Source: Ananas comosus
Taxonomy: Eukaryota; Streptophyta; Magnoliopsida; Poales; Bromeliaceae
Assembly: GCF_001540865.1 (NCBI RefSeq)
Contig: NC_033622.1
Location: 344,220-408,219 of the forward strand
DNA: 64,000 nucleotides
Reading direction: 5' to 3'
A model generated the notes under the pieces. That model was given only the letters and a program-made list of their open reading frames with translations. It did not search any database and had not been told where the DNA came from. Made by a program: the position numbers and the translations under genes. Below are positions 22,922-36,400 of the stretch, piece after piece; within the stretch, counting starts at the first letter, position 1; every line of letters begins with the position of its first letter.

Positions 22922-25900
22922 TTATTTTGCTTCGCTTTCTTCTCCAGCGCTCTTGGGTTCATCGGTGGATTTAGTGTTATCAGGGGTCAAGTATCGACCG
23001 GTCATCGGATCGATAGGGCGGGTATCGCGGGGCCCACCTTTACGAGTCATTGCAAGCATAGGTGGGGGCGGAAGAAGCCCGGCCCGGAACAGGATGCGCT
23101 GAACAGGCTCCGACGGCTGTGCGCCTACTGATAGCCAATACCTGCACCAAAAGGCAGATTGAGAGGGTATCAGTAAGAATTTAAGAGATAACAATCTTCG
23201 ACTAAACTATAGAACAGATAAGATCCTAATCTATTTATGGCATTTATTTTTTGACTGTCAAAGAAAACTCTGCAGCAGAAACTTATTTTAGTCAAAAGAT
23301 AGAAAACAAGAGATAATGTTTCTTTTAGATGATATCATTTTCTCTAAATTCGACAATAACTATCCTAGACCCCCCAAAAAAAAGGAAAAAGTAGGGAAAA
23401 AACTGGACTTCTGAAATCTAACTACAGTTCATAGAAAAGCAGGACACAACAGAACCAAATTGCTGTCGATATCATGCTGATCACTCTCTGAAAAATAAAA
23501 TATAATAAAAAGTAATATGCTGTAACTTTCTTGTATAATGAGATAGAAAGAGGTATTAATATCATCCATCGGACCAAAGAACTGAGGATTTTTGCAATGA
23601 AAAAAAAAAATTGGAAGAAATGAAGTTTGAGGATTCGGCAATGAAAATAATGGAAGAAACAAAGCTTTTAACTAGGAATTCAAACAAGTTTTTTTTGCTA
23701 AAATCAAACTATTTAGCACGTGCCACACAATAGAAATGGTAGATGATGACCTCCGGAACAAAGTTAAAATGGTCAGACAATAATAAATGGAGCATTTTTA
23801 TAGCTGGATATTCAGTGTACTTTAGTAGGATTCTTTCACATGCATATATCCCGCAAAATTATCTCTTTACATATCTACTGTTGTAAAATATCAATTTTCA
23901 TATGAACACCTTCAAATTGCAGCTTCTCACAAAGTTAGCCTTAATTCAGAAAACAGTATTTCTGTAAAGCTTCTCACAAAGTTAGCCTTAATTCAGAAAA
24001 CAGTATTTCTGTAAGTACGAAAACATATGCAATCCTTGTTGAAGAGAGAGATGTTGAAGGGCGTGCATGAAAATGCAGATCTCAGAGTGGTGTATGGATG
24101 AATAGAAAGTAGATGATATAGTAATATCCCAAAGTAATTTGAGATTAGTGTAAGCTCATAAACCGTAAATATCTAAACTAACTACGTAAGATGGGTTGGT
24201 CGTGTTCACTAACTTGCATTTATACTTATCAACTTCGAATTTTTCTAAATCACAGGAACATTCTAAGACTGAACTTCGTCCATCCATAAGTATATAAGGA
24301 AAAGAAATCTTTCAACAACTTACTTGCTAACAATCTGTCCAGAAATGGAGTTCGATATACACAAGTTATGCTCATCTTCTAATTCGAAGGAAACTGACAG
24401 ACTGACATGGTTTCCTAGCTGTACACACAACACAAAACACAGTAAATCCTCCCTTTCCTACTATAGCTCTCTCGTTCTATTCTATCAAATCCAATACCGG
24501 GTACCAAATGGGGCCATAAATTATAATCCAATCTGCACCGCATCAATATGCAAGCATGACATTTACTAAATTCATGCACCTCAAGTTCTTCAAGTGTGTC
24601 ATGAAACATGGAAGAACCAAAAACGGTTTTAACTATAGTACAATGCACAAAAGAGTCACTACAATCACCCCACATTCTTTCTATATGAATGTAGTGAGCT
24701 TTCATACAAATATATCATCAGACACATCATGGAGACAACAAAGAGGCATAAACCAAATTTATAGGATCAAAGAGGCATTGATCTGTGAAAAGATTATGAT
24801 ATCACTCAGTACACTCACACATCTCAAGCCAAAAGAAATAGATATATCATCTCGTATAGTAATCAGAAGCTAGAGTGGCTGATGTAAAATTGGGGGGCAA
24901 AAAAATATATATATATAGGATGCACCTCAAGAGTGAGACAAGATCACCACCGTCCCCCTTCCGTTAAAATTCAATCTGACGAACTGATTTTGGACAGCAG
25001 CGATTCCTGTCTCCCAATGATGTGCTTGCCACATAATTTTAATTTTCGCCCAATAAAATTTGTATACAACAAGTTGTTGCATAAAATAGCATATTTGAAC
25101 TAGACTACACAAATTAACATCTTCCTGCCAAGAACTACAGTATCAAAGACATGAGTATAAACGAGGGAACTAAACAACCGTTAAGAAGAATTTAAGATTG
25201 AAAAAATTACATAAAAAAGAAACAACATTGCAATATATCAACCACGATCTTGAAACTAGGGTTTGCGAAGCTTACTTAATCCGGTCAAAATTAAGCCCCA
25301 TCCTCTTACCACCATCCTGCCCTGTATATCACGAAGCAAACCAAATTAATTGGAAGCTGAAAATTGGGAGTGAATGAGCATAAAATGAGAGTGTAATATC
25401 AAAAAGACCTAACCCAACGAATCAGAAAGAGGGTAAATAGGCCTTAAAATGGGGAAAAGGGGAGATGGGTACTAGTGTCCAAAATTGGATTTTTGGAAGA
25501 GAGAGAGAGAATTAGTGATTAAAAACCCTAAACCCAATGAATCAGAAAGGGGGTAAATAAGCGTAAAATGTGAAAGAGGTGGAGATGGGTAGTATCCAAA
25601 ATTGGATTTTGGGAAGTGAAGCAGAGAGAACTAGTAATTGAAAACCCAACCCAATGAATCAGAAACTGGACAAATAGGCATAAAACGGGGAAAAGGGGCA
25701 GATGGGTAGTGTTCAAAATTGGATTTTTGGAAGAGAAAGAGAGAGAGTTCGGGATTAAAAACCCCTAAACCCAATGAATCAGAAAGAAGGTAAATAACAA
25801 ATAGGCATAAAACGGGGAAAAGGGGGAGACGGGTACTAGCATCCAAGATTGGATTTTGGATAGAGGGATAGGATAGTAACTCGTAAAAGAGGAATCTGGG

Positions 25901-25972
25901 TGGAAATGAACACTCACAAATTGGAAATTGGGACAAAGGGGGGATATGGGTAGTATCCAACATTGGATCTTG

Positions 25973-26024
<52 letters not shown>

Positions 26025-26192
26025 TTGTAGAGAGAGAGAGAGAGAGAATTGAGGGGGACCTGGTAAGGGGTTGTAGTAGCCCAAGAGCTCGAGATGCTTC
26101 CCGTCCCTGGGCGAGCGGCTGTCGGCGGCCATCACCCGGTAGAACGGCCGGTTCTTGCACCCCAATCGCGACAGCCGAATCCTCACCACCAT
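22922..26192 (-). CDS. RPS16: Organellar 30S ribosomal protein S16 (nuclear gene)
   Basis: Exons 26192-26060, 25321-25276 and 23141-22922 give 132 residues. The start [19 protein letters not shown] is the bacterial-type S16 N-terminus. It continues through [23 protein letters not shown], then [19 protein letters not shown] and [19 protein letters not shown], and a plant extension rich in Pro, Lys and Glu that ends EESEAK. S16 belongs to the small subunit of bacterial-type ribosomes. Nuclear copies in flowering plants serve mitochondria and in several species also plastids. There is no obvious cleavable presequence, as in other plant S16 proteins. Intron 1 holds a minisatellite and a long (CT)n tract immediately after the donor. 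Confidence 0.93.
23921..24014. repeat. 47-bp perfect tandem duplication
   Basis: Two identical adjacent 47-base units (23,921-23,967 and 23,968-24,014) in the second intron of the S16 gene. Confidence 0.9.
25400..25960. repeat. ~120-bp minisatellite in RPS16 intron 1
   Basis: At least four imperfect units. Each contains AACCCAATGAATCAGAAA, a GGTAAATAGGC-type stretch, GGGGAGATGGGTA, TCCAAAATTGGATTTT and a GAGAGAGA tail. The last unit passes into the long GA tract. Confidence 0.9.
25975..26047. repeat. (GA)n microsatellite beside RPS16 donor
   Basis: About 70 bases of GA repeat with one interruption (TGTTGTA). On the transcribed strand it is a (CT)n tract starting about 12 bases inside intron 1. 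Confidence 0.95.
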
Positions 26193-28590
26193 CCTCTCCT
26201 CCCCCTTCTTCCTCTCGCTCTCTCTCTCTCTCTCTCTCGCGATTCCTCCTCCTCTCCTACAAACCCTAAAACCCAAACCCTAGTTCCGCAGCGTTGCGTT
26301 TACAACGTCCTCTTCTTCGTCTCGCGGGTGAATAATTACGGGGAACCCCCTTACCTTTACAACGCTCTAAACCAGGCCCTGGCCCTTTGTAGAATTTCTT
26401 ATAATTCAATTTTACATTTTATAATAGGGTTTCAGCAAATTTGTAAGGTGGTGTGGATATAGTAGGTACTTGAATTTTGAAGATAATTATTGGTATTTTT
26501 TTCCTCTCTTTTTAATAAGTGTTTATATGGACTCCTTGGATATTCCACATTGCCAATAAATATTAAAAAAAAAAGTAAGAAGCTTTAAATTTGGAATAGT
26601 TGTCTATGTCATACTCATGCACTATGGATATAAAATGAGCACCATGATAATCGTGTTTAACATGATATGAAAAAACAGTTAAATTCTTTATCTTATACTT
26701 CTGATATGAGTGACTAGAAACAATTTTTTACCGTAAGATCGTCAAGTTTATCATTTGCCTTGCTTTTGAAACTGTACACTTCACTTGGCCGACGGATCTT
26801 ATATTTTGTCTTAAATAAATTATCATTTCGCGAGAAAGAGCAACTGCTATTTCTATGGTTCTAGGAATATAACAACTCAATCAATTTTTTGCCCATATTT
26901 ATTGTACACATCTAAAATGGGAAACAAAGCATATACCATAACTTTTTTTTTTTTTTAAAAAAAAAGGTCCAACAATAGGCCCACCAAGCCCATTACATGT
27001 GTCCACTATATAATAATGTATGGACTGAAAAAATATAGTTTTAGAATTTCGACGTGTTGCGTAATTGGGCCGGGTTCTCACAAGCCCAAGTTCTAACTCG
27101 CTCTTCGACCGAGCTCGAGAGCACTCGGTTTGCTTACGCATTTTTAGGTGTCGTTGGCTTAAATAAGCTAGTATTTCTGTCCTGTCCTATGGTAGAGGTC
27201 GAATTGGATCCAGTCACAATCAAAGCCAACGAGTGTTGTATGGCTACATGCGTACGGAATCAGCTGTCGAGATCCACACCTATTTGGCTATGTTAGAATA
27301 TTCAACAAAGCGACTTTTCTCTACAGCAAAATCGAAAACTTTCGTAAAAACATTCTTTTACGACAGAAGTAAAAGCTTTTAAGTAGAACTCGTACTGCTT
27401 CTAAATTTTAAACTCTAAGAACTCATTTCAACACCTTATGACGAGCAAAAACACTCCACTTTCACAGCCAAATTGCTCGACTACTGTTGCCACTCATTTC
27501 CCAAATCGCAAATTCACCGTATTAGGAAATAAATTAATCATTTTTCGTACGCATTCGAAACTACAAATATAAATAGATAGCATGATTTGTATGTTTTGAT
27601 CATTGTTAAGTGCATGACCTTGCACGATATATTACATTAAAATTCTAGTAATCATTAGTTAGTGAAACTTCAACAAATTATAAAAGAAAAGCAAGTAAAG
27701 CATTTATAGCTTAACATTCCACATCACTCACCTAATCAAATGTTTAAAATATCCGGATTAAGTATTTAATACAAGATTTTCTATAAGCATTACGTAATAT
27801 TAAACAGCTACCGCCCAATCGGGGTTCTCAAATTTTTATTTGCATTTTATTTTAGTTTCTGACCATTAAAACTTTAAAATAGTTATTATTAACATAAAAT
27901 GATCCTTTAGTTCTATTTGAAGTGAATTTAAATTTAAATTTCTATACATAACTTTGAAAATTTAGTTAGTTTTTAATTTGTGAAAATCAAGATTTTAATC
28001 TTGCCCAAAACCCACGTAAGTCGAAAAATGTGACATATCTAATAAAACGCATCTAATCCAAAAAAAATTTAAGCTCATTGGTTTGGAAACAATAACATGT
28101 AGCAAAGTGGATAATAATGGCTTTAATTAGTTTAGTTAGGGTGTAATTTAAAATACAATTTAGAGGAGAGTATGAGTCACGCATACAAATAATGCAAATC
28201 AAAACATTAATTATTGATGAGAATTAATTATTGATGAGAATTAAGTTGCTAATACAAGCAAAATCTAAATTAAGCACTCGATTTATATTAAAACAAATCG
28301 AGAATCAAAGTTGGTTGAGAGGAATTAGCACAAAAGTTTAAGCCGACACATCATCATCACCCACCGACCAAGCTGCAAATTAATTGAAAAACCCTAATTA
28401 AGTGTTTTTTAATTTTTTTAATTAATCTTTTTGACCGTATATAAGTAACGATTTCATACGTATGAAATTTATATGATTGTATTAGATCAGTATCACGTGT
28501 TAATAACGCCTAATATTTTTTAAAAAACAGAATAATGTATTTATACAATATATTGTAGTATAATAATAATAATATATATATAATATATAA
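26193..28590. other. Intergenic, no gene seen
   Basis: The S16 5' UTR, with a (CT)n run near 26,216-26,239, is followed by AT-rich sequence. A GC-richer block at 27,040-27,300 has short open frames but no recognisable domain. No supported gene. Confidence 0.45.
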
Positions 28591-28599
28591 AAGGTTTTT

Positions 28600-28990
28600 C
28601 TTCCACGTCACTCTTTACTTAGTAGTTATCTTTTGTTCCTCGGGAAACACGCCGATGCCACGTCCCCATCGCTATCTTCGTGATCATCCTCCGACGCACC
28701 CTTGGATTCACGCCACGTGTTCTCGTAGCGACCAATCGACCGTATGATCCCCATATGAGTTTCGCTCCGAGGGGCCAATGCCACGTAGGACGTTACACCC
28801 GCAAAAGCGTAATCGAATCACTCCATATCCCGATGGACGGTTGATACGTCTCGGACGATAATTTCTCATCCGTACAATTTGTTTTGAGTGATTCAAAGGG
28901 GTGTTACACACGGTACACCTCTGGTCACGAATAATGCTGTGCCACGTGGCCTGCCACATCACCGTAGATCTTCAGATGTGCAAGGGCCTT
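28600..28990. promoter_or_regulatory. CCACGT-rich GC island
   Basis: An island of higher GC with five CCACGT cores: 28,603, 28,658, 28,713, 28,781 and 28,942. Two of these are CCACGTG(T/G), the G-box/ABRE type bound by plant bZIP and bHLH factors. No gene is recognised within 4 kb on either side. Whether it is an active promoter or enhancer or TE-derived cannot be told from sequence. Confidence 0.4.
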
Positions 28991-29042
28991 CGAAGTTCGA
29001 AACGCGAATAATTATATTTTTAATTAATGTAAATATAATTAA

Positions 29043-29508
29043 AGAAAAACTTTAAAAACTCCTCGCGTGGTTGCACACTTTTTCATTTTAGTACTATATA
29101 ATTTAAAGTGTATCAAGTTAGTACCATATGGTTTCTCACTTTATCATTTTAGTACCCTATAGTCTAAAGTGTATCAAGTTTATTTTCTGTGGTTTTATTT
29201 TTGTATCAAGTTGGTTTTCTGTGGTTTTATTTTTTTATCAAGTTAGTACCCTGTGGATTTATTTTTTTATCAAATTAGTACCCTGTGGTTTTTAAACCAC
29301 ATGGTACTAAAGTGATAAAATGCGAACCACAGGGTACTAAAGTGATAAAGTGAAAAAACCACAGGGAACTAACTTGATACACTTTAAACCACAGGGTACT
29401 AAAATGATAAAGTGAAAAAACCACAGGATACTAACTTTATACATTTTAAACTATAGGATACTAAAATAAAAAAAGTGAAACCACAAGGAGGGTATTTGAA
29501 GTTTTTCC
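29043..29508. mobile_element. Foldback MITE, family A (copy 2), 9-bp TSD
   Basis: A 466-bp element flanked by the 9-bp direct repeat TATAATTAA (29,034-29,042 and 29,509-29,517). The ends are long imperfect inverted repeats beginning (A/G)GAAAAACTT. The interior consists almost entirely of inverted AGTACC(C)TGTGGTTT / AAACCACAGGGTACT blocks, so single strands could fold end to end. A 9-bp target duplication points to the Mutator-like superfamily. No coding capacity. Confidence 0.85.
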
Positions 29509-29517
29509 TATAATTAA

Positions 29518-32500
29518 ATATGCATATAATTTAATACACTGCAGCTAAACTTAATGTTTTAATTTATTTTGGAATTTTATATTTGGAACAAGAATAATTA
29601 TTATTATTATAAATATATATTTCAACTACTTGCAGTTGAAAGCAATATTTATAAATTTTATTGTTTTATACAAAAAAAAAGTGGACATTTTTATTAAAAA
29701 AATAGTTAAAGATGTTTGCTAAGTAGAAAATTATATTCATGCATATATGGGCACCTTTTACTCATTTAAATCCCTATCTATTTGTGGACCAATTGAATAA
29801 TTGTGGAGCAAATTTTCTTTTTTTTTTTTTCTGGTGAGAATAAGATAGCATATTATTATTCTTTTCTCATAGGACACAAAAACAAAATATTATTTAATTA
29901 TATATTTCACTATCAACTTTTTCAAGGAAATGAAATTTAAATAGCACAAAAGCTAGATGTTTGGTGCATGCATATATAATAAAATAATATATGATTGTAT
30001 GATGTGAGCAAGAGAACACTTGGATTAAAAAACAACCACAAGAATTTAATGAAAACACTTAATTTCTCCAACCCCTATTTGAGGTTCCTATATATTTTTG
30101 TCACTTGTAGATGGTGTGTATTTTGTGTTGAATCCTTATAAACATGTGTTGTATTGAGCCTTACATTTTGAAGTAGCTTCTCCACACACAAAACCAGTAG
30201 ATAAAATAAAAATGTATAGTAATTATTGTGAATTCATGTTTGAGGCTTTTTCACTATTTTATGCTTAAGCAAAGCATATAATTCTTAAATATATATATTT
30301 TTGGGTTGTTTCCATATTAACTCCTATCTCTCACGTTAATTATATAGTATTAGAATTAATCATACACACAAATAGAAGCATTAAATATATTTATGAGCCA
30401 CTTTGTACCGGATCAATTTCTTATTATATAAATATATTATGAGCCATTTTGTACAAGATCATTTTCTTATTATGTAATAGTCGAAGGTATTGCTTTATCA
30501 TTCAAATTAACCGATAAATTAAGATACACTTTTGTTGAAGAGGACGTATTTATGCAAAGAAATAATGTGATTTCACATGTATATGCCTTTCGCAATTAAT
30601 TGACAGATACAAGATGTACTCCGACGACGATGCGCACTGAGTAAAGTAAAATTTATTATGGGAGTACTTTTATGATGATTAGGGGTTTTAATTTGACTCT
30701 ATCATTATTGACATCAATTAATTGAGCATGTTTTTGACCAATTATATATGGGGCCCTATTTCCATGTGGTGCAATTACTACCAAGGTGAGCATATGCTAT
30801 GGAAATATTCAAATATTCTTTTTTTATTATTTTTTGGTACAATAATATGATTTTTTTTAAAAATATATATATTTTTATGTAATGGGTAGTTGGAATATTA
30901 GCTGGAGACTACTACTATCCTATTGTAGCAATTACAACATTCTTATCCTATAAATTCATTTATTGTAATGTCACAAATATTTCATTGGTTATCTTATATT
31001 TCAAATATATATATTATCATGTGTCATGATTAATTAATTTGAAGAATTTTAGTAAGTGCAAATTTTCTTAATTAAGGGTGAAATTAATGGTTTTGAATTC
31101 AAGTTTTGTTGAATTTATCTAGATTTAGTCTACAATCTTTCTAAAATAAAATTTTAGAACATTGGATATGATCTAAAATACCTAAAGGATATATATTTAA
31201 AAAATCATTATATATAATAATAATCTTTCTTAGATACCAAATTAACGGTTGTTCTTAATTTTTTTAGGCTTCGTTTGGAATTGCGGGAAAATTACTGAGA
31301 AAGTACGTTGGAAAAATACCATATTTGTTTCCGTGTGTAATATTGCGTTCCGCATATAGCGATGAGTCGGTTACGGTATATTTTCTGCGGTCCCATCGGA
31401 GAACGCAGAAGCATATCTCTATATGTTTTTTTCTCAACTCTATTTTATCTAATAAGATAGATCTCAATACCAAACTAAGCGTATAAAACATGAGTAATAT
31501 GCTTTTAAATTCTTTGATACATAAATAAAATAATAAATAATAATAATTTTTTTCAGATGATGTGGTGGACCAGGTCCATGGAATAATAATTTTCTCCAAG
31601 AATTAGTGGGCCAATAGTGATGAGGAACCATTCCCTATTCAATTTTGGCAGCTTGGCATGGAGTGACCCCCATTGATGTATAATGTGTCATCTTCTTAGT
31701 AAGTATTAGAAATTTGGATTGATTCAAAGTTTTTTGTTTGAAACAACCAAAAGAGTATCCTAAGACAAAATAAAAGGAATCAACTGGTGATAGTGATGTG
31801 AGTGAAAATGAAAATTTTTAGTTATTATTTTTAATGTCTTTTAATTCTTTTTCCTCCTCAATTTAGCGTGAGATTATCTTTCTTATGTATATATAATTTA
31901 TGAAATTAATATACAAACTAATTTATTTTATCCAAGAAGTCGAAGGCTCAGGCCTCACTATTATTATCATAGTTATTCAGAACCCGTGCGAAAATAATTA
32001 ATCTAGATGTATCTAGAAAACTAATATATATTTTTTTTATCTTTTACTTTTTTTATTTTTCTATTATTAATAGCTTAATATAAACCTTCCTTGCAATATT
32101 TCACTATCTAAACTACATATAACACAAGCATATATAGAAGGTTAAAAAAGGGTTCCCCAAAAATCCAAGGGAAAGGATAGAGTAGTTAATTACTTACTGA
32201 AAGAAACACATTAAACAAGTCATAAATAAATTTCCAAATTTAAAAAAAATTAAAAAAAGAAGACATTGGGTGATTGTGTGGAGCAACTATTCTCTTTTTT
32301 TTGGCATTAAGAGAGACAGCTCATCCTCATTCTTGGCCCCAATTGCTTGGCTTTAGAGTGAAGAAATTAAACTCCACCCCCCCAAAAAAAACAAATTTTC
32401 TTTTTTTTTTGCATACATGTCCCTGTAAATATATAAAATTGAAGAGATGTTTCTTGCAAAGTTAGTGTTTGTATGCATATTTAATTTGAATAAATAATTT

Positions 32501-32549
32501 AACAATTATACAAACAATTAAGTTTATTTATATATTTCGTATACGTGCC

Positions 32550-32588
<39 letters not shown>

Positions 32589-32860
32589 TAATTCGTGCAA
32601 ATATATATTCAGATAACTGAAAATATTTTTAAAAATATATTTAATATTTATTGACTTTTATTATAAAATAATTGGTCTTGAAGTAAACTAAATAAAGAAC
32701 TTAACTACAAAACAGGGATTAAATACCCATTGGATATAAATAAAAAATTCATAAAATTTCTTATTGGTGCAAAGAGCCAAAGACCAAAGATTGAGTCAAA
32801 CATAAGAGGACTAAAGTGCAATATATGAGTAGTAGAGGGACTATTCACATATTTCTCCCC
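29518..32860. other. AT-rich intergenic; small MITE-like segment
   Basis: No gene seen. Around 31,267-31,482 the ends GGCTTCGTTTGGAATTG and CAATACCAAACTAAGCG are imperfect inverted repeats, as in many plant MITEs. (TA)n runs lie near 32,556-32,586. Confidence 0.4.
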
Positions 32861-33424
32861 TCATTTTTCTTTTTTTTTAATAATTTTTTTTTCTCTCTCT
32901 CTCTCCTTCCTCTCTCTCTCTCCAAACAAAAGACCAAAACTCAAATGTAGAGACAAAAAAGTAGGAAAAGTAGGAGAAAGAAAGAGAGAGAAAGAGAGGA
33001 GAGGAGAGAGAAAACTCTTTCTCTCTCTCTCTCTCTCTCTCTCCACACACCCAAAAAAGCCAAGCTCCTACTCCATTATTTCTCTCTTTCTTTGTTATAT
33101 TCCTCACCACAACTCCACAAGGAAACAAAATTAAATTTTTTTATTTTTTTTTCAAAAAAAACCTCAACCTAACTTCCCCAAATCCCCAATCCCCCTCCTC
33201 TCCCCTCTCCAAAATCCAATCTTTTTCCCCAATTCCTCACCCTAATTTCCCAATATATCATCACAATCACCCCCTCCTCCTCCTCCTCCACAAACCACGC
33301 CTATTTGGCTATTTCCTTCTCAAAGTCGCCTCCTTTTCCTCTATTTTCCCCACTTTTAACCCCCTTTTTCCGAAGAAATTGGGGAGTTTAGCATCTGGGT
33401 CTCGTGGAGAATCGGAAAAAGGCC
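32861..33424 (+). promoter_or_regulatory. Pyrimidine/purine-rich promoter and 5' UTR of the TBC gene
   Basis: (CT)n blocks at 32,890-32,925 and 33,018-33,042 enclose a GA-rich block at 32,975-33,010. They are followed by C-rich, TC-rich leader sequence up to the start codon at 33,425. Such Y-patch and GAGA-like composition is common in plant core promoters. Confidence 0.5.
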
Positions 33425-36400
33425 ATGTCTGAATCTTCAATTGAGCCGCCATTGAGAAGGTTCTCGAACCTCCGGAGCGTGCGGTGGCGGGTCGATCTAG
33501 GGATTTTGCCTTGTTCGGATTCGTCCTCCATCGATGATCTTCGAAGGGCCGCGGCTGATTCGAGGAGAAGGTATAATTTTTGGCCATTTTAGGTATTTTT
33601 TTACAATTTTTTTTTTCAAGTTTTTGGGTATTTATATGATTTTTTGTGGTAAAAGTCCTTTTTTTTGGGCCATTCATAGTTAACTTTTGTGATGTTTATA
33701 AAGTTTTAAGTTGGTTATTTCTTGGGTTTTAATCCTTTTCGCCCTCGTAGATGGAATCTCTGTGATTTTTCAATTAAGTAGTTACTTTTTTTTTTTTTGT
33801 ATTGTTTATAGAGTTTGGATGCTAATGTAATTTTAATTTAATCATTTCTTAGGGGTTTTTTTAGTCATTTTTTTCTTTAATGTGTTATTGTTTTTGCACT
33901 TGATTTGTTTTGTTTTTTTTTTTAAAAAAATTCTGTGCTTCTATTTGTATGAACTGTGAAGATCTTTATTAGAGCAGGAAAATTTTCTGTTAATATTTTT
34001 TTTTCTTTTTCTTTTGGTTTATTTTCTTATGATATAAACAAGTTCCAAGATGAGATAAATTTTTCATGAAGTAATATTTGGGATAATTTGTCTCTTTGAT
34101 GTGTGAAACTGTAGATTTAATTCCTGATCTAAACAATTAAAAATTTGTACTTGTATATATGTAGTTCATATTCTCATTATCTTGTTGTTTAGTATCATTA
34201 TCTTCTTTGTTCCTGTACAAAATTTATAACCATACATCCAAAATTATCTCCTCAACAATTGTTGGTCAATTTATTGCAACAGCAGTAACCTTTTAGAGGA
34301 AATAGAGGACAAGTTTTAGCCTATCTATCTCCAATTGTGTGAGCTTTAGACAATTCTTATGTACCATTTTTAGTTATCTAATAGTGAATCATTAATAGGG
34401 GATAGCTAACATTCTCAATATTTGTCTATTGGAGTAGAGCATTTATTGCGACGGAGTCGAACTGCTGCGAAAATTTTCCTTTTTCCTCATATGTTTTACT
34501 GAAAGAGTGTGAATGCATCTGACGATTACGTCAGATCGTATTAACTGTTGGTCGGTTTAGCGATTATTTAGTTTCTTTCGTTCAACTACATTTGGTCGAT
34601 TCTAATTGTTCGAAGAACTCGCCCTGCGCAGGTACGCATCTTTGAGACGTCGTCTTCTAATAGACTCGCATCTTCCCGCTGACGAGAATGTATCCTCTGA
34701 CCTTGTTATCGACAACCCTCTCTCACAAAATCCAGGTACTTATTCATTTTCTTCATACTCGGTTATAATAGGCTTCGCATTTGTCGTATCTTACTCTATT
34801 GTGGCTTCACTTAATGTTATTAAATTTGCTTGTAAATTACTGTTGAAAATTGCTGGATACATCCCCTCTTCAAAATTTTTTGGCAAAACACTCAGAAAGC
34901 TCATTTTTGGGAAAAAGTTACACTGCTAATATTTATCAAAATTGAAGGAAAAAAAACTTATTTTTTCGACCCAGTTTTGCTTAAATGCGGTGATTCCTAA
35001 TTACTTCCGATGATCTTCGTTGCATGTACTTTTATAGACAGCAAGTGGGGTCGTCTTTTCCGGAATGCTGAGCTGGAAAAAGTGGTCGACGAAGATTTAT
35101 CCCGATTATATCCAGAAGATGGCAGCTACTTCCAAACACCTGCATGCCAGGCCATGTTGAGGAGAATCTTATTGTTGTGGTGTATTCGGCATCCTGAATA
35201 TGGATATCGGCAAGGCGAGTTTTCCTTCTACCGACTACAGATTTTTTGATTTTTTTTTTGGCCCAATAACTGTCTGAACTACATCTTTCGTTACACTGCG
35301 GAACTCAACGCAATCATTTTAAACATATTTTCAGTTAAGAAATCAATCAATTTTATTCGCCTTTCCTCTTTCTTATAGGAATGCATGAACTATTGGCTCC
35401 TCTTGTATACGTTCTCCACGTTGATTTGGATCATCTTTCTCGAGTCCGAAAACTTCACGAGGACTGCTTCATTGACGTCTTTGATGGAAACAACTCTTTT
35501 CCCGACGTCGACCTCATTTCCAATTACAGATTCCAAAAAACCAACAAATGGGATTCAGTACCGGGAAAAGGAAACGATTCGCACGAATCCACCCCTAAAA
35601 CCAGCAGCATCGACGACCTAGACCCCGAAACGAAGGAAATATTTTTGCTGAGCGATCCCTACGGTGCAGAAGGTGAGTTGGGCATTATATTGTCTGAGCG
35701 ATTTATGGAGCACGACGCCTACTCTAAGTTCGACGCTTTAATGAACGGGGCTAATGATGGCGTAATTTCAATGGCTGAGTTCTTCTCTCCTGCATTAAGT
35801 ATCGGGTCGAGTTCAGGTTTACCGCCTATAATTGAAGCTTCATCGGCATTATATCATTTGCTTTCGGTTGTGGATTCGTCCCTTCACTCTCACTTCGTTG
35901 AACTGGGTGTCGAGCCGCAATATTTTGCACTTCGGTGGTTGCGAGTTCTATTCGGGCGAGAATTCGCCCTAGACGATCTTTTATTAGTTTGGGATGAACT
36001 ATTCGCCTCTTCCAATCATATGTGTATAGAGAGTAATACAGAATATAGCTTCAAGCTGCTATGCTCGGGACGAGGGGCTTTTATTGCAGCGTTGGCGGTA
36101 TCAATGCTTCTTCATTTAAGGTCGTCGCTCTTAGCCACTGAGAACGCGACTTCGTGTTTACAAAGGTTATTGAATTTCCCTCAAAATGTCGACATGAAGA
36201 AGCTTATTGAGAAAGCAAAAGCACTTCAGGGTCTCGCACTTGATGTAGGCTGCTCATCGACTTCTTCCCATTTTAGTATCAGTAAGAATAATTTGGCAGT
36301 AAGGAGAGGTTACAGTCTCCCGACCGGTTCGGCTTCTCCGAAAAGCCCCAACCACTCATTACCAGACAGCTACTGGGAAGAGAGATGGAGGGTTTTGCAT

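Noticed and set aside
27054..27296. 80-residue frame in a GC-richer intergenic block
   Set aside because: No domain, no splice context, and open on both strands.
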